From positions 682,001 to 746,000 of the forward strand of contig JAVHJL010000013.1 of the NCBI GenBank assembly GCA_036971715.1: DNA of 64,000 nt, written 5' to 3'. The position numbers were made by a program, and so were the translations under genes. Below the pieces are notes generated by a model that ran no database searches, had not been told where the DNA came from, and saw only the letters and a program-made list of their open reading frames with translations. Shown here one piece after another: positions 22,904 through 34,346 of the stretch. Source of the stretch: Arthrobotrys musiformis. Its lineage: Eukaryota > Ascomycota > Orbiliomycetes > Orbiliales > Orbiliaceae. The first letter of the stretch is position 1. Every line of letters begins with the position of its first letter.

Positions 22904-23289
22904 TTGCAGCCCATGCTCCCCATAGACGCTCCCCGCAAACAACGCTACGGTTTGTGGGGTCGCTGCAATTTCGCAGAGCTCGAGAAGTACTAGTCTAGAC
23001 AATCGAATTAACAATCCAATGCAATTCGAAACCGAGGCCAGAGAGTGGACGAACTTTGTCCCTTTGGATTTCCATGTGAAGCTTCAGTCTCTAGACTTCA
23101 CCCACTAATTTATTGTCGAACAAACTAGATGAAAGGCTAGTCTTGGGTTATGAAAGGCATGGCTAGGTATCGCGCATTTAAGAAGGGCCGTCGTCGCCGT
23201 CGAGGAGATGATATTTTACGGTATCAACCAGGCAGTTCGAACTTGTCGATCACTTTGGAGTCCTACAATCATAGTACCAGATCGCCAAT

Positions 23290-24978
23290 ATGAAGGTCCT
23301 TATTACTTTTTTCAGCCTCCTGGGACTTGGTCTCGCCGTGCCCGTTATTGAAGAACGTGCCGCTGCACCCACTGTCACAATCAGCTACCCCCAAGCCACA
23401 ATCATCGGTAAAACCGGTGACGTTGAAATCTTCCCTGGAATCCCGTTTGCAAAGCCTCCAGTGGGTGCGCTTAGATTTAAACCTCCTCAGCCACTTACGG
23501 AACCACAAGGCACTATTTATGCAACCGAAAATGGAAAAGCGTGCCCACAATTTACTTTCAGCACCGCCATAGACGACAGCATCCCGACTTCGGCCCTCGC
23601 AACACTGGTTAACACCCCTCTCTTCCAGAAAACTCTCAATTTTGGCGAAGATTGCCTTGTTCTTAATATCCATAGACCCAAGGGAACGACCGTAAACTCG
23701 AAGCTTCCTGTTCTCTTTTGGATCTACGGTGGTGGCTTTCAGCTCGGCTGGAATTATATGTATGATGGTGCTCCATGGGTTTCGTCAGGTCTGACACGTG
23801 GACAGCCAATTATTTTGGTCACTGTCAACTATCGAGTTGGAGCATTCGGCTTCCTGCCTGGAAAGGAGGTTTTAGCTGATGGTTCATCAAATATTGGCCT
23901 TTTGGATCAACGATTGGGCTTGCAATGGGTTGCAGACAACATTGGTGCTTTCGGCGGTGATCCGACCAAGGTCACTATTTGGGGTGAATCCGCAGGCGCC
24001 ATCTCAGTTTTCGATCATATGGCTTTGTACGATGGTGATCACACTTACAAGGGCAAGCCTTTGTTCCGTGGTGCTATCATGAACTCTGGTAGTATCGTTC
24101 CAGCCGATCCAATCGATTGCCCTAAGGGTCAAAAGATCTATGATACTATCGTCTCCGTCGCCGGATGTTCCAAGGCTTACGATACACTTTCTTGCCTCCG
24201 AGAGGCTCCATACGAGGTGTTGCTCAATGCAACATCTTCAGTTCCCAGTCTTCTCAGCTATTCATCGATCTCCCTCTCATACCTACCTCGCCCAGATGGC
24301 AAGGTTCTCGTCCGGTCCCCAGATCAATCAGTCTTGCTTGGCAAGTTCGCTAAGGTCCCATTCATTGTTGGTGATCAAGAAGATGAAGGCACCCTTTTTG
24401 CGCTATTCCAATCTACCATCAAGACCATTCCCCAGCTAGTTGATTACTTGAAGACCTACTTCTTCCATGGTGCAACAACCGCCCAGATCCAGGCCTTGGT
24501 TGACACCTACCCCGACACTACTACTGACGGATCTCCCTTCCGTACTAGCATCTTCAACAACTGGTACCCACAATTCAAGCGACTCGCCGCCATTCTTGGT
24601 GACTTGACCTTCACAATCTCCCGCCGAGCCTTCCTTGATATCGCTAACCTCGTCCATCCTGATGTTCCTTCCTGGTCATACCTTGCTTCCTATGACTACG
24701 GAACGCCCATCCTCGGCACATTCCACGGAAGTGATCTCCTTCAGGTCTGGTTCGGTGTCGTTCCAAACTGGGCTTCTATCTCCTTCCGCTCGTATTATCT
24801 CAACTTCGTCACCAATTTGGATCCAAACGTCGGTACCGTCGTTGTCAACTGGCCTCGTTGGAGTCTTAAGAAGAAGCTGTTGAGCATGTACTCATGGTAC
24901 CAGACCACCATTGACGACAACTTCAGAGACGATACCTACCAATTCCTTCTCGGAAACATTAACAACTTCCATATCTAA
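23290..24978 (+). CDS. Secreted type-B carboxylesterase/lipase (Candida rugosa lipase-like)
   Basis: Intronless, 562 aa, the usual size for this alpha/beta-hydrolase family. The signal peptide MKVLITFFSLLGLGLAVP is followed by the family motifs FPGIPFAKPPVG, EDCLVLNIHRP, FWIYGGGF (oxyanion hole) and VNYRVGAFGFLPG. The catalytic triad by my count is S234 in GESAGA, E366 in EDEGTLF and H479 in TFHGSD, closely matching the spacing in fungal lipases and cholesterol esterases. It should hydrolyse ester bonds of lipids or plant/xenobiotic esters outside the cell; the substrate cannot be read from the sequence. It stands alone in about 10 kb of otherwise gene-free DNA, and its codon use looks more regular and C-rich than its surroundings. 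Confidence 0.96.
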   Translation: MKVLITFFSLLGLGLAVPVIEERAAAPTVTISYPQATIIGKTGDVEIFPGIPFAKPPVGALRFKPPQPLTEPQGTIYATENGKACPQFTFSTAIDDSIPTSALATLVNTPLFQKTLNFGEDCLVLNIHRPKGTTVNSKLPVLFWIYGGGFQLGWNYMYDGAPWVSSGLTRGQPIILVTVNYRVGAFGFLPGKEVLADGSSNIGLLDQRLGLQWVADNIGAFGGDPTKVTIWGESAGAISVFDHMALYDGDHTYKGKPLFRGAIMNSGSIVPADPIDCPKGQKIYDTIVSVAGCSKAYDTLSCLREAPYEVLLNATSSVPSLLSYSSISLSYLPRPDGKVLVRSPDQSVLLGKFAKVPFIVGDQEDEGTLFALFQSTIKTIPQLVDYLKTYFFHGATTAQIQALVDTYPDTTTDGSPFRTSIFNNWYPQFKRLAAILGDLTFTISRRAFLDIANLVHPDVPSWSYLASYDYGTPILGTFHGSDLLQVWFGVVPNWASISFRSYYLNFVTNLDPNVGTVVVNWPRWSLKKKLLSMYSWYQTTIDDNFRDDTYQFLLGNINNFHI

Positions 24979-26390
24979 GGGGCCAAAAAAGTATAGCTGT
25001 GGGGCTACGCAATTCAAAATTGGGGTTCGTCAATTAAGGACCTGGGGTTTGCGGTTTGTTGGATTTTCTGTGTTGGTCGTCGAGACCAGAACCTGGATGC
25101 ATATTTGGTTGCATTGTTCGGCCTCATGACATTTCTTTAATAAAATAGCATTGCATTAGTCAGTGACTAATATTTGTATCAAACAAAAGGCCATTCGCAG
25201 AGGGGCTGCGGATGGACTTATATATACCCTGTAGCATTAATTTTCTTTTACTTTATTTTTACTTCTGTCAACCCTTCATTTCTTGTAAGTTAGCATATTT
25301 TCCGAAAACAATAGCATTAGCGCTGTCTTCCAAGGCTTCAAAATCTCAGATTCGATTTCGATAGTGAATTTATTTTATGGCGACTTGGCCATCTAGTTCC
25401 ACCAATTCAAATTTAACATTTTACGTATCTTATCTTAACAACAGAATGTGCATGTGAAGTTGATCATCGGATGTAGCTAAAGGCTGGGAATTTTCAAGAG
25501 ATACAGCCACAGAGTTTCTTGGAAATCCACGCCGTAGAATGGAAACGACAAAGAGTTATCTGCTGGACTTAATTACCATGCTAATTATAGGATGCATGGC
25601 TGGTACAATTCCTCATGTAATCATGTGAACCCACAGAGAGTACGTACTAGACTTGGAGTCAGTCATCTGAAAAGTTCTAGAAACGTCCAAGGGATAGATA
25701 TTCTTAGTTGTCTTCACAAATCTCCTAGAGCTAGCTAGTTTTGTCTCGTGAATCAGAACTAGCCGAAGAACTAGCTTCCGCGAGTATTGTAAACATAAAT
25801 TCCTCAGGAATATTGTAGCCTTCCATCATTTCCATCTCTTTCCCCACCTGGGTCTATATCATATATTCTTTTGCTCTCTCGAGCTCATATTTCTAGAGCC
25901 AAGTCTAAGTTATTGTTTTTTACATATAAAAGTACTAGGTACATATAGCCCGCCCGAAAATTTGTATATTTTAATTGTTTGGATTATAGAAGTATCGCGG
26001 AAGGAAAGAAAACGACATCGAAAATCACATATATATCCGTTGCATCGAATAAATAAAACTATTGGGCTATATATCAACCTTCATTGTTTATGAATCCTGC
26101 ATTGAAGGGAAATGCAACATTTGAAAGGCTAATGGTCGCGTGCGGTGACTAAATTTCATTTCATGAATGTGTAAATTCTCCATACTCCGATTGCAACCGT
26201 TCCATGGTACGGTTGGTAGCTATAGAAACTATCCTTTGAACCGCTTTAAAGAGGACCTGTCACAATATATTTACCAATGATCGGGAATTTCGGGATATAT
26301 GAACCTCTCTCGTCCCCAGCCTCACCCAGAACCTCTCCTACTGAAATACTTAACATTTGACCAAAGCTGAGTTGAATTCTTGGATAGATG

Positions 26391-26406
26391 CTGGGTACGA
26401 GACCAG
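26391..26406 (+). repeat. Dispersed 16-nt repeat, copy 2
   Basis: Exact CTGGGTACGAGACCAG. Faces copy 3, 456 bp away, in opposite orientation, like the ends of a small element. Confidence 0.6.
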
Positions 26407-26862
26407 ATAGACGATTGTGATTTATAATTACACAGTAAATGTTCAAAATTTTCAGTAAGCTGCCAGGTTAATCCTACAAAATAACGGGATATAAATATAT
26501 ATATCTTGGGCTACAGATCGAGAAAAGATTTTCCAAGATGATATCGAGATATCAATAATAATGTAAAGTCATTTTGTGTGAAGATAATTATAAATTATTG
26601 TCTCGAAAAATGACCAGAAAGCCAGCAGTCTTGTATCATACCCAGACCATCAGGGCGGCAGCGGCGCTGCTGCCATAATTATCGGGAATGTGTCAAACAA
26701 TTTGTCTTCGCCCCCACCCTAGATATATAGCTATCCAGGTCCGCCTCTAATCCAATGCTATCGCGTTGGCAGTCTGGTCCGAGACAATATCTACGACAGC
26801 AAGATGAAATAATGTAATACGATTTACATTGAGGAACCCATATCTGTCGAATCAGGTCTAGG

Positions 26863-26878
26863 CTGGTCTCGTACCCAG
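26863..26878 (-). repeat. Dispersed 16-nt repeat, copy 3 (inverted)
   Basis: CTGGTCTCGTACCCAG, the exact reverse complement of copies 1 and 2. Its flank GACCCCACAAAG matches the flank of copy 1 over about ten further bases with one mismatch (reverse complement CTTTGTGGGGTC against CTTTGTGCGGTC). Confidence 0.6.
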
Positions 26879-26889
26879 ACCCCACAAAG

Positions 26890-27216
26890 GTCTAGGCACG
26901 GCTTTATATATATATTCAAAATTTATTAGCTACAATATATCAGAGTCACCATTTGGGTACAACTGTGACAATTAGTACCCTATACCGAGCATTTTATTAT
27001 TTAGAGATAGGACCAGCCTTCGGAATTCCGATGATTAGATGACTTGTAAGCTAGAGGTGCTCAAAATACGGTACCAGAGAGCTCGAGCTCGGTTTAGAGG
27101 GGGCTGTATTTCAATCCCTTCGACTCGAGAGTGTATTATCTCATACAATTGAGGGGTTTGGTGGTTATTGAACCCCAGAAAAATATACCGTAGTCTATGT
27201 CGAGCCGTGCCTAGAC
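26890..27216. repeat. 14-nt inverted repeat bounding about 300 bp
   Basis: GTCTAGGCACGGCT at 26890-26903 and its exact reverse complement AGCCGTGCCTAGAC at 27203-27216. A 13-nt direct repeat (CTATGTCGAGCCG at 27195 and 27216) overlaps the right arm. It could be a MITE-like remnant. Confidence 0.45.
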
Positions 27217-27866
27217 TATGTCGAGCCGAAAGATCACAGACGATATCGCGATATCGGCCATACCTTTGCAGTTCAACTCAGAAAACCTCACGCATCATAG
27301 CGCACGTCTCTTAATCTACGAGTACGTGATAATTATTAGAATTTTATACGGCCATAAGGCAAACGCGCGCGTGAACTAATAAGGATTCACGAAACAAGTT
27401 CTCGCAATTGACGATATCTATTTCTCCATGAACGTCACCTGTCATCAGAGAGTTCGAACGGCCTCCTCAACCCGTCACAACAGGTGTCATGGCACACGAT
27501 CTTATGCGGGTTTCAAATTGAAATTTCATCTCTCTATATTACTAACCCCCCATTAGATCTCTCAACCTCGTAAGCGGACTCGTGCGTCTCTCCAGCACGA
27601 ACGAGTTAATTAAGTTGAGCGGGGCACCGCGTTGACCCTGTTATAGTTCCAAAAGAGGAATCACTAGGCGGCATCCAATGCGGCAATGACGTCGCCAATC
27701 CCCCTTGGCCTCAGCGACCCCAAAAAAAGCCTTCCAACAGGCCCAACATTTCAGCCAATTCAGCCAAATATTCACCCCTCAAAATTTACTATCTCCTCTC
27801 GAACAACCTCCCAAGTCCATCAATTACCCTTCCAAAGTCACCAATTGACCCTCCAAGCTACCAAAA

Positions 27867-28775
27867 ATGAGTTTCCTCCGTACTACACTCCGCCAATCCA
27901 GCCGTGGGATCCGTCAATTCCACTCTACGCCGGCGAGGTTCATTGCTGTCGGTGACGCGATACCAGCTGTTGAATTGAAGGAGGATTCACCCGGAAATGT
28001 GGTTGATATCGCTTCTGAAGTTGCGGGGTTGAAGAAGGCGGTTATTGTTGGGGTTCCGGCTGCTTTTAGTAAGTCCCTTCTTGTTGTCCTAACTTTACTT
28101 AATAGTTGGAGCGAAGTGTCTACGACGAGGAATCGATGAGGGAAAGAAATGAGAATTGATATTAATCGGGTTTTTTAATGTGGGAATAGGCCCGGCGTGT
28201 TCGGCGACACATGTCCCCGGATATATCGCGCACAAGGATATCAAGAGCACACCGACATATGTTATCGCCGTGAACGACCCGTTCGTGATGAAGGTACACA
28301 CAAATCGTTATCTCGATACCGGTTTTTTGATATCACAAATAAGGGAAGAAAGAAAACTAATCGAGACATTTATCATACAACAGGCATGGAAGGAGTCTCT
28401 TCCCGGAGCTAAAGAATCTGGCGTACGTCACCCACCCACTATTACTTAATTATTTATCACCGAGTCACTAAAGAAAAGGTTTATATTAGATCCGCTTCTT
28501 GGCCGATGGCACCGGTGAATTTGCAAACAAGATGGGTATGACTTTTGAGAAGTCGGTTGGAATCTTTGGAAATTTGAGGAATAAGAGGTACGCGGTTGTG
28601 GTTGAGAATGGGAAGGTTAGCAAGGTTTTCGAGGAGGGCGATAACGTTGGGGTTAATGGTGAGTCTCTTTCTGGTCTTTCTCTTGACCCCTCCCCATTTC
28701 CTATGCAAATATATATAGTATATCAATACTAACTTGGTGATTTTTCTAGAAACCGTCGCAGAAAAGGTCTTGTAG
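27867..28775 (+). CDS. Mitochondrial peroxiredoxin, PRX5/Ahp1 type, single cysteine
   Basis: Five exons: 27867-28068, 28190-28293, 28384-28422, 28490-28658 and 28750-28775, giving 179 aa. The N-terminus (MSFLRTTLRQSSRGIRQFHSTPARF) looks like a mitochondrial presequence rich in Arg and Ser without acids. The thioredoxin-fold core then has GVPAAFSPACSATHVPGY, with the peroxidatic cysteine at about 71 in the family's PxxxT/SxxC setting. The body (WKESLPGA, IRFLADGTGEFANKMG, GLRNKRY-like GNLRNKRYAVVV) is typical of the Ahp1/Pmp20/PRX5 group, which reduces hydrogen and alkyl peroxides. No other cysteine occurs in the model, so recycling would have to be one-Cys. The last exon has eight codons. The fold assignment is firm; the presequence is inferred. 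Confidence 0.93.
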
Positions 28776-30115
28776 ATACCCCATAGCGGGGCAGGGAAGC
28801 ATGTGTGGGAAATGTTGTAGATACCAATCGGAAAAAAAAAAAGCTGGTCGGGCGAAGACCGCCCGCCGAGGACCTGGTTGACTAAGCACTACAGTTCCAG
28901 GCCTCAGTTTTGATCCGTTCGATCCCCAGCTTGTGATCCCCATGATGAGACCGATGACACCCAGATTCGTCCTAAAACGAAGGAAACAAGGGAACCAGAT
29001 AAAAGGACAAGACAAAAATGCGAGTCATGGGCCGGGTATTTAGCAAAGAGCTCCAGCTAGATACCACAGAGTGCATTTGGATTGTTTGTCGAACTTGTCC
29101 CAGTTTGCATCTGATAAAACGTTATACCACGGCTCCGGTCGGCGAGAAGGGAGGAAGGCACCGGGTGTTTGCCCGCCAGTCGGTTTTAAGGAATCAGAGT
29201 TTGTTCACAAGACTGGGCTAACCCTGGAAAAAGGAGGTTCCAACCGGGCCGATGGGATGAAGGCGATGCAGACTGATGACAAGGGAAAGGTCAAGCCGAG
29301 TGGCTCCGAGGATAAAAAAGATTGTTCTGTGAGCGGACTGATTATCTTGATAATCTCTTCACCCTCGCCGCCGCGCTGTTACTTTGAAATAGCGCTCGAT
29401 TCAAGCCGACTTCCCCACGAACCGCCAGAAAATCACAGAACCGTGACGTCGACGTATAGGTTTTTGTATTCTTCTGCCCATCAAAGAAGCACCGTAACAT
29501 TCTCCGCGCAGAATACCTGCTCACCACGTGCAAATTGCCATTATCTCTCGGTCTCAAAAAAATAAAGATTTTTTCTCTAAAAATTGCGACCGCAGTGACA
29601 AATTTTAGAACAAAAATTAGATAAGGGTGGTTGTATTTTCCGTGGAGATACAAGCATCCTCCCACCTCCCATCTGCATCTGCATCTACCGGTCTCTCAAC
29701 AGCTGCATAAAAATCAGCGCTTGGAAAGACACCGTCCTTCTCTTGTGCCTCCCGCGCTATTCCACAGTTAGCTAGAACCCCGGTCTTCAATTAAATTCTT
29801 CCTGGTCTGCAATTAATTATCTGCCTGCCGTATCCACCTGCAGCTGCTGCTCGACTGCTATCCAACATCATCTCCTCGCCATCCTTTTATCTTCATCGCC
29901 ATCTTCATACTTGGGGTTGTTGAGAAAACTGTTTCTGTACACGAACTGTTCGTTATTGTATACCACTAGTTAGTGTGGTGGTTGCTTGGATCTAGCTGCT
30001 ACCGATCTCGCCTTTTCTTCTCTTTCATCCTCCCATCCCACAACAAACTCCACCACCCCATCCTTTCCCACTTCAAACCGTCAAACTGGCTGCCTTGGAC
30101 GCAAAGCTGGATCGG
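28776..30115. other. 1.3 kb between peroxiredoxin and mitoferrin genes
   Basis: No gene supported; the longest frames (29071-29565) are low-complexity and lack domains. The right part (about 29640-30115), rich in CT and CATC, looks like promoter and 5' leader of the carrier gene. An 11-A tract lies at about 28832. Confidence 0.5.
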
Positions 30116-31845
30116 ATGGCCAATATTGAGCCTCCGGAGGAGTACGAATATGAGGTACGTTGATTCAACCCCCACTATCACTCCTCAGACATCTACACCG
30201 GCAGTATTGTTGGGTGTAGACTGCCGTGTAGTGGAGCTACAAGCTTCTAAGACGGGAAACCTTGTCGGATGATGGCGATGATAGAACGTGCTTCGCTAAC
30301 TACAGTGCCAATTTTGCTCTCTTGCTCTCCCTCGCCTCGGTCGCCGGTGATACCCAATCAATTGGACGTACTCCCGGCTGACGTGAGAGTCTGAGGATCG
30401 GAGAGCGAGAGAGACGCTATTGGTAAAAATGATATTCACAGGCCCTACCGCCGAATACTTCGCTGCTCTCCAATCTCCTGGCCGGCGCTTTCGCCGGTAT
30501 CATGGAGCATACCGTCATGTACCCGGTAGATGCGATCAAGGTAAACACTCATATACCTCGGATTTCCCCTAGATATACATATCGCAGGAGGAATGCTGCG
30601 ATATCGGAACCCTGGTGTGGGGGGTATCCCGCGAATCGGGTGTAGACACCTCAAATGGCGATATAATTCAACGGACCTGCTAACGATATTACCTGGGAAA
30701 AAATGTAGACGAGAATGCAAATCGTCAACCCGGCTGGGTCAGCGACTGCATACACCGGCATTGCAAATGCAGTATCTCAGATCTCCGCGACAGAGGGTGC
30801 AAGAACGCTGTGGCGGGGGATTAGCAGCGTAGTTGTCGGGGCTGGTACGGCTACACCTCCATAGAACCCCCAATACGGGTCCTACACGATGTTTTTGTGG
30901 ATTCAAGGCTAATCGGATCAACGAATAGGCCCCGCGCACGCCGTCTACTTTGCCACGTACGAGTTTGTGAAGCATAACCTGGGTGGAAACGTGGGGAACG
31001 ACCATCATCCAATTGCAGTCGGTACGTTCGCCCTAAGTGGGGGATAAAACCGGGATATATCAATATCCACGATGTTATGAGGGTAAAATGCTGACATAGG
31101 GTAATTAGCGACTGCCGGTGCATGTGCTACAATCGCCAGCGACGCCTTGATGAATCCGTTCGACGGTAAATATCTCCTTTCCACCTCAAATTCCCCCCAC
31201 GTTTCGCAAAATTTCAAAAAACAACAGAAGGCAAAAAAAAATAAGAATGCGCGGCTGATTTTGGATATGACGTTGGATAATAGTGATCAAACAACGCATG
31301 CAAATGCACAACTCAACATATGGTTCGGTCTTCGACTGCGCTCGGACTGTCTACCGCCACGAGGGCCTTCGGGCTTTCTATGTCTCCTACCCGACAACAT
31401 TGGCGATGACCATACCGTTTACTGCCATTCAATTCACCGCCTACGAATCCCTTTCGAAAGTTCTCAACCCGCAAAAGAAGTACGATCCATTAACACATTG
31501 TGTTAGCGGTGGTCTGGCTGGTGCTGTTGCAGCGGGTCTGACGACGCCGTTAGATGTTATCAAGACCCTTCTACAGACAAGAGGAAATAGCCAGGACCCG
31601 AGAATAAGGACTTGCAGCAGCCTGTTCGATGCCGCGAGGATCATTAATGAAAGAGAGGGCATGCGCGGGTTTATGAGAGGGTGGAGGCCTAGAATCGTAA
31701 ACGCGATGCCTAGTACGGCTATCTGCTGGACGAGCTACGAAATGGCCAAGTAGGTTAAATCTTTTTATTCAACCTGGAAGGTTATTTCCGCTAATATTCG
31801 GATAGATACTACTTCTACACCCGTGAAAGGGAAACGGCCATCTAA
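30116..31845 (+). CDS. Mitoferrin-type mitochondrial iron carrier (Mrs3/Mrs4 family)
   Basis: Seven exons: 30116-30154, 30442-30540, 30709-30844, 30929-31021, 31109-31165, 31284-31749 and 31806-31845, giving 309 aa, the standard carrier length. All three mitochondrial-carrier signatures are present: MYPVDAIKTRMQ, MNPFDVIKQRMQ and TPLDVIKTLLQTRG. Family-specific stretches such as GPAHAVYFATYEFVKHN and IPFTAIQFTAYE point to Mrs3/4 rather than other carriers. These proteins import ferrous iron across the inner membrane for haem and iron-sulfur cluster synthesis. Exon 1 encodes only 13 residues (MANIEPPEEYEYE). The first two introns (287 and 168 nt) are long for this window. Exon 6 splits the codon AA|A; reading through its donor would hit a TAG at once. 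Confidence 0.95.
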
Positions 31846-34346
31846 GGTCCCGACTACATGGACGGCCGACACTACAGCTTTTCAAAGATGGAGAACTGAA
31901 GGAGACTTCTATTTTCGCCTTCTATATGCAGTTTAAAAGCGAATAGAAGCCAGGGCTAGACCTCTTGTCCTGGAATCTTGTGCAACAATCACTCTATGAT
32001 ACCATCTACGCCTTACCCCGCCCCCGCCCGCCACACATCCACCACCACCAACAGGGATGAAAAGGCCCCACAGGCGCCCCATACTTCGGAGATCGCCTTT
32101 TCTACTTCTTCCACCGTTTACCTCCACATATTCTATTTTGGGAAAGACGGCATTAACACGTCTTTTGCATCCCTCTATCCCTCCCTAGCCTCCTATCAAT
32201 CATCCACACTATCCTTTCACATCACCCATCGTTCGTGTTTTTGTTTTATTATTTACAGTGGGCATGATGAATGAGATGAATAAAACCTAGTATTCCGATA
32301 GTCCTTTTGTTCTTTTTTCTTCCGTTTGTTCTTCTTTCCGCATGGGGTTCACTTAATTCCTTCCCCCCTTCCATCTTGAGTATATACCACCTCCTACCCC
32401 CCTTATTCCTCTTCTTCCCTTCTTTCTTTGTTTTTTTATGAGAGTCATATATATAAAAGCTATGGTGATACACTAGGGGATAACGGGTTGAATGATACTG
32501 CATTAAAAACCACCATTAAAACCATCCATTCCACTAATCGACCACACACCCAACGGGATCAAAGGCATAGAGTACAAGTAAGCTACATATGTCCACACCC
32601 TACTGGCCAATCCCAAAATAAGCTTAAATGTCCACTCTCCCTCAGCCGTACACTAAAAAAAATAATAATAAGCTTAAAAAAGGGTTACGTAGCTGAGTAG
32701 CTGTAGTGTGATGAGAATGTGATGCATTACATGTACATGACATATGCATCGCATACGAAGGGCACACATGAAACTCGAAAGGAAAAAGGGCGACATCGCA
32801 TCGTTCCCGGTCGGCCGGAAATGGGTGGGAACGTGGCTTGCAGATAGGGGATTTGACATATGTAGACTTGCATGCGGATTTAAAGTATTATTTTTTTATG
32901 CATATTCGCTGTATACAGACGGCATGCGACAGTTCCTTCAGAGTGAGACATTGGGAAGAACTTACTGCTATTGTTATGCAGAGGTGTATTGCATCTAGCA
33001 TGTTTCTGAATTGTACCCGAAACGTTCGAATATGCAGTAGGGATCATATGTGGAGCCCGCATGGCGGGTATGGTCATACAGAACTTAAAAGTTCTTGCGT
33101 ACGGGTCAGGTGGAAACGTGTTTGGATGTGAATTAGCCCCCGGAGAGGATCAACATGCTGTATTTTGACGTGGAATTTGTTATACTAATGCCTTTGAGGA
33201 ACTTGCCGTCGCATATGATTATATGGCATATCTACGTGGGGGGGTTAACAGGTGGCCCGTTGATATCGAAATTTCAGACTTGTGTTAATTTTATAACGTA
33301 AGTTGTTTGAATACGTACGGCCATTAGATTCTAGTAACTACCTAGGTATGGTCATATGAATGGATCTAAAGATCTCGAATGCCAGTTTGATAAACGAGAA
33401 AGCTTGATCACGTTAGCTGTCGACCTAAGCTCCCCTAGCCAATACCAACTGCTCGAGCACTAGCTCGTACATTTCCAATATAATATAACAAATGTTCTTT
33501 TTTTGTAAAAAAAAAAAGGTATATACAAAATTCTTAATAAAGTACAAGCAAAGTAGGTAGCTGTATGCAAAAGTAACAACAGGGGGGGCAAAAAAAAGTC
33601 CGATTAACATTCAAAATTTATAGGTAGAATAAGAGAACCTTGAAGCAAGGCGTGCGGGTAGAAAGTACGGTAAAACGGGGACAGCCGTGGGAAAGCCATA
33701 TATCGGGTGTGATCAACCGCACCCAAATTCTGTGGGCGCTGATATAAAATATTCCGTCGATGCAGACGACGAACACATATGCATAGAAAAAAACGAGGGA
33801 GCAGAACTTGAAAGTGGGGGGATAGAAAGGTAGAAAAAACGAACGAAATGTGCCTGAAGCAAAGAACGCAATTTAAGGAATACTCCCGGGGAACAGATAC
33901 TACCTATCCAATACGGTGAATGATTCTTTCATGAGTCAAATTCTTTCATTTTTCCCCCTAGAAAAACCCCCCGCGGTAACGCCTTGACACTTTGTATGCT
34001 GGTTTATGAGACCAGTAACGCCAATAAAATGTAGCTTTGTTTCTCTCTCTTCATAAGAGAGTGAGATAGAACGAAGGAAGAAAGGTGAAGGATGTATGTA
34101 TAAAGGGGGCATGAGTGACGATGATGGTGATGCATACTCCACGATGCGGAGAAATTAGGTATTTTGGGTATCAAATGCTATATTCAGTCTGAAATATGGG
34201 GCCTTCTGGGTAGGGCTTTAAGCTGTCGTAAAATGAGGAGGTCCTCGCAGCTATCCTCCACTGCTGTTGCTAACCTTCTTTGTGCCGAAGATCCCACCAA
34301 ACCATCCTTGAACAACTATTATGATCCACCCCACCCAGGCCAAGAT
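31846..34346. other. 2.5 kb between convergent genes, nothing identified
   Basis: Contains the 3' regions of the mitoferrin gene (+) and the histidine kinase gene (-). CT-rich and A-rich runs, no coding signal, no RNA gene recognised. Confidence 0.5.

Larger units (their letters stand above)
17237..23289. other. 6 kb gene-poor tract
   Basis: No supportable gene on either strand; the longest frames (about 22071-22593) have no domain and overlap on opposite strands. It contains one copy of a dispersed 16-nt word at 19915 and a 19-nt perfect palindrome at 22885. It reads like old, decayed DNA, but I cannot compute a repeat-induced point-mutation index here. The last 300-400 bp should hold the esterase promoter. 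Confidence 0.55.
24979..27866. other. 2.9 kb intergenic with decayed repeat elements
   Basis: AT-rich, no supportable gene. Contains two opposite copies of the dispersed 16-nt word (26391 and 26863), a 14-nt inverted repeat (26890 and 27203) and a 13-nt direct repeat (27195 and 27216). The last few hundred bases hold the peroxiredoxin promoter. Confidence 0.55.

Noticed and set aside
28905..28935. TTCGATCCCC resembling a tRNA B box
   Set aside because: No A box or pairing acceptor stem at the right distance on either strand.
29071..29565. 164-codon frame between peroxiredoxin and mitoferrin
   Set aside because: No recognisable sequence, Ser/Pro-rich low complexity, no promoter or splice evidence.
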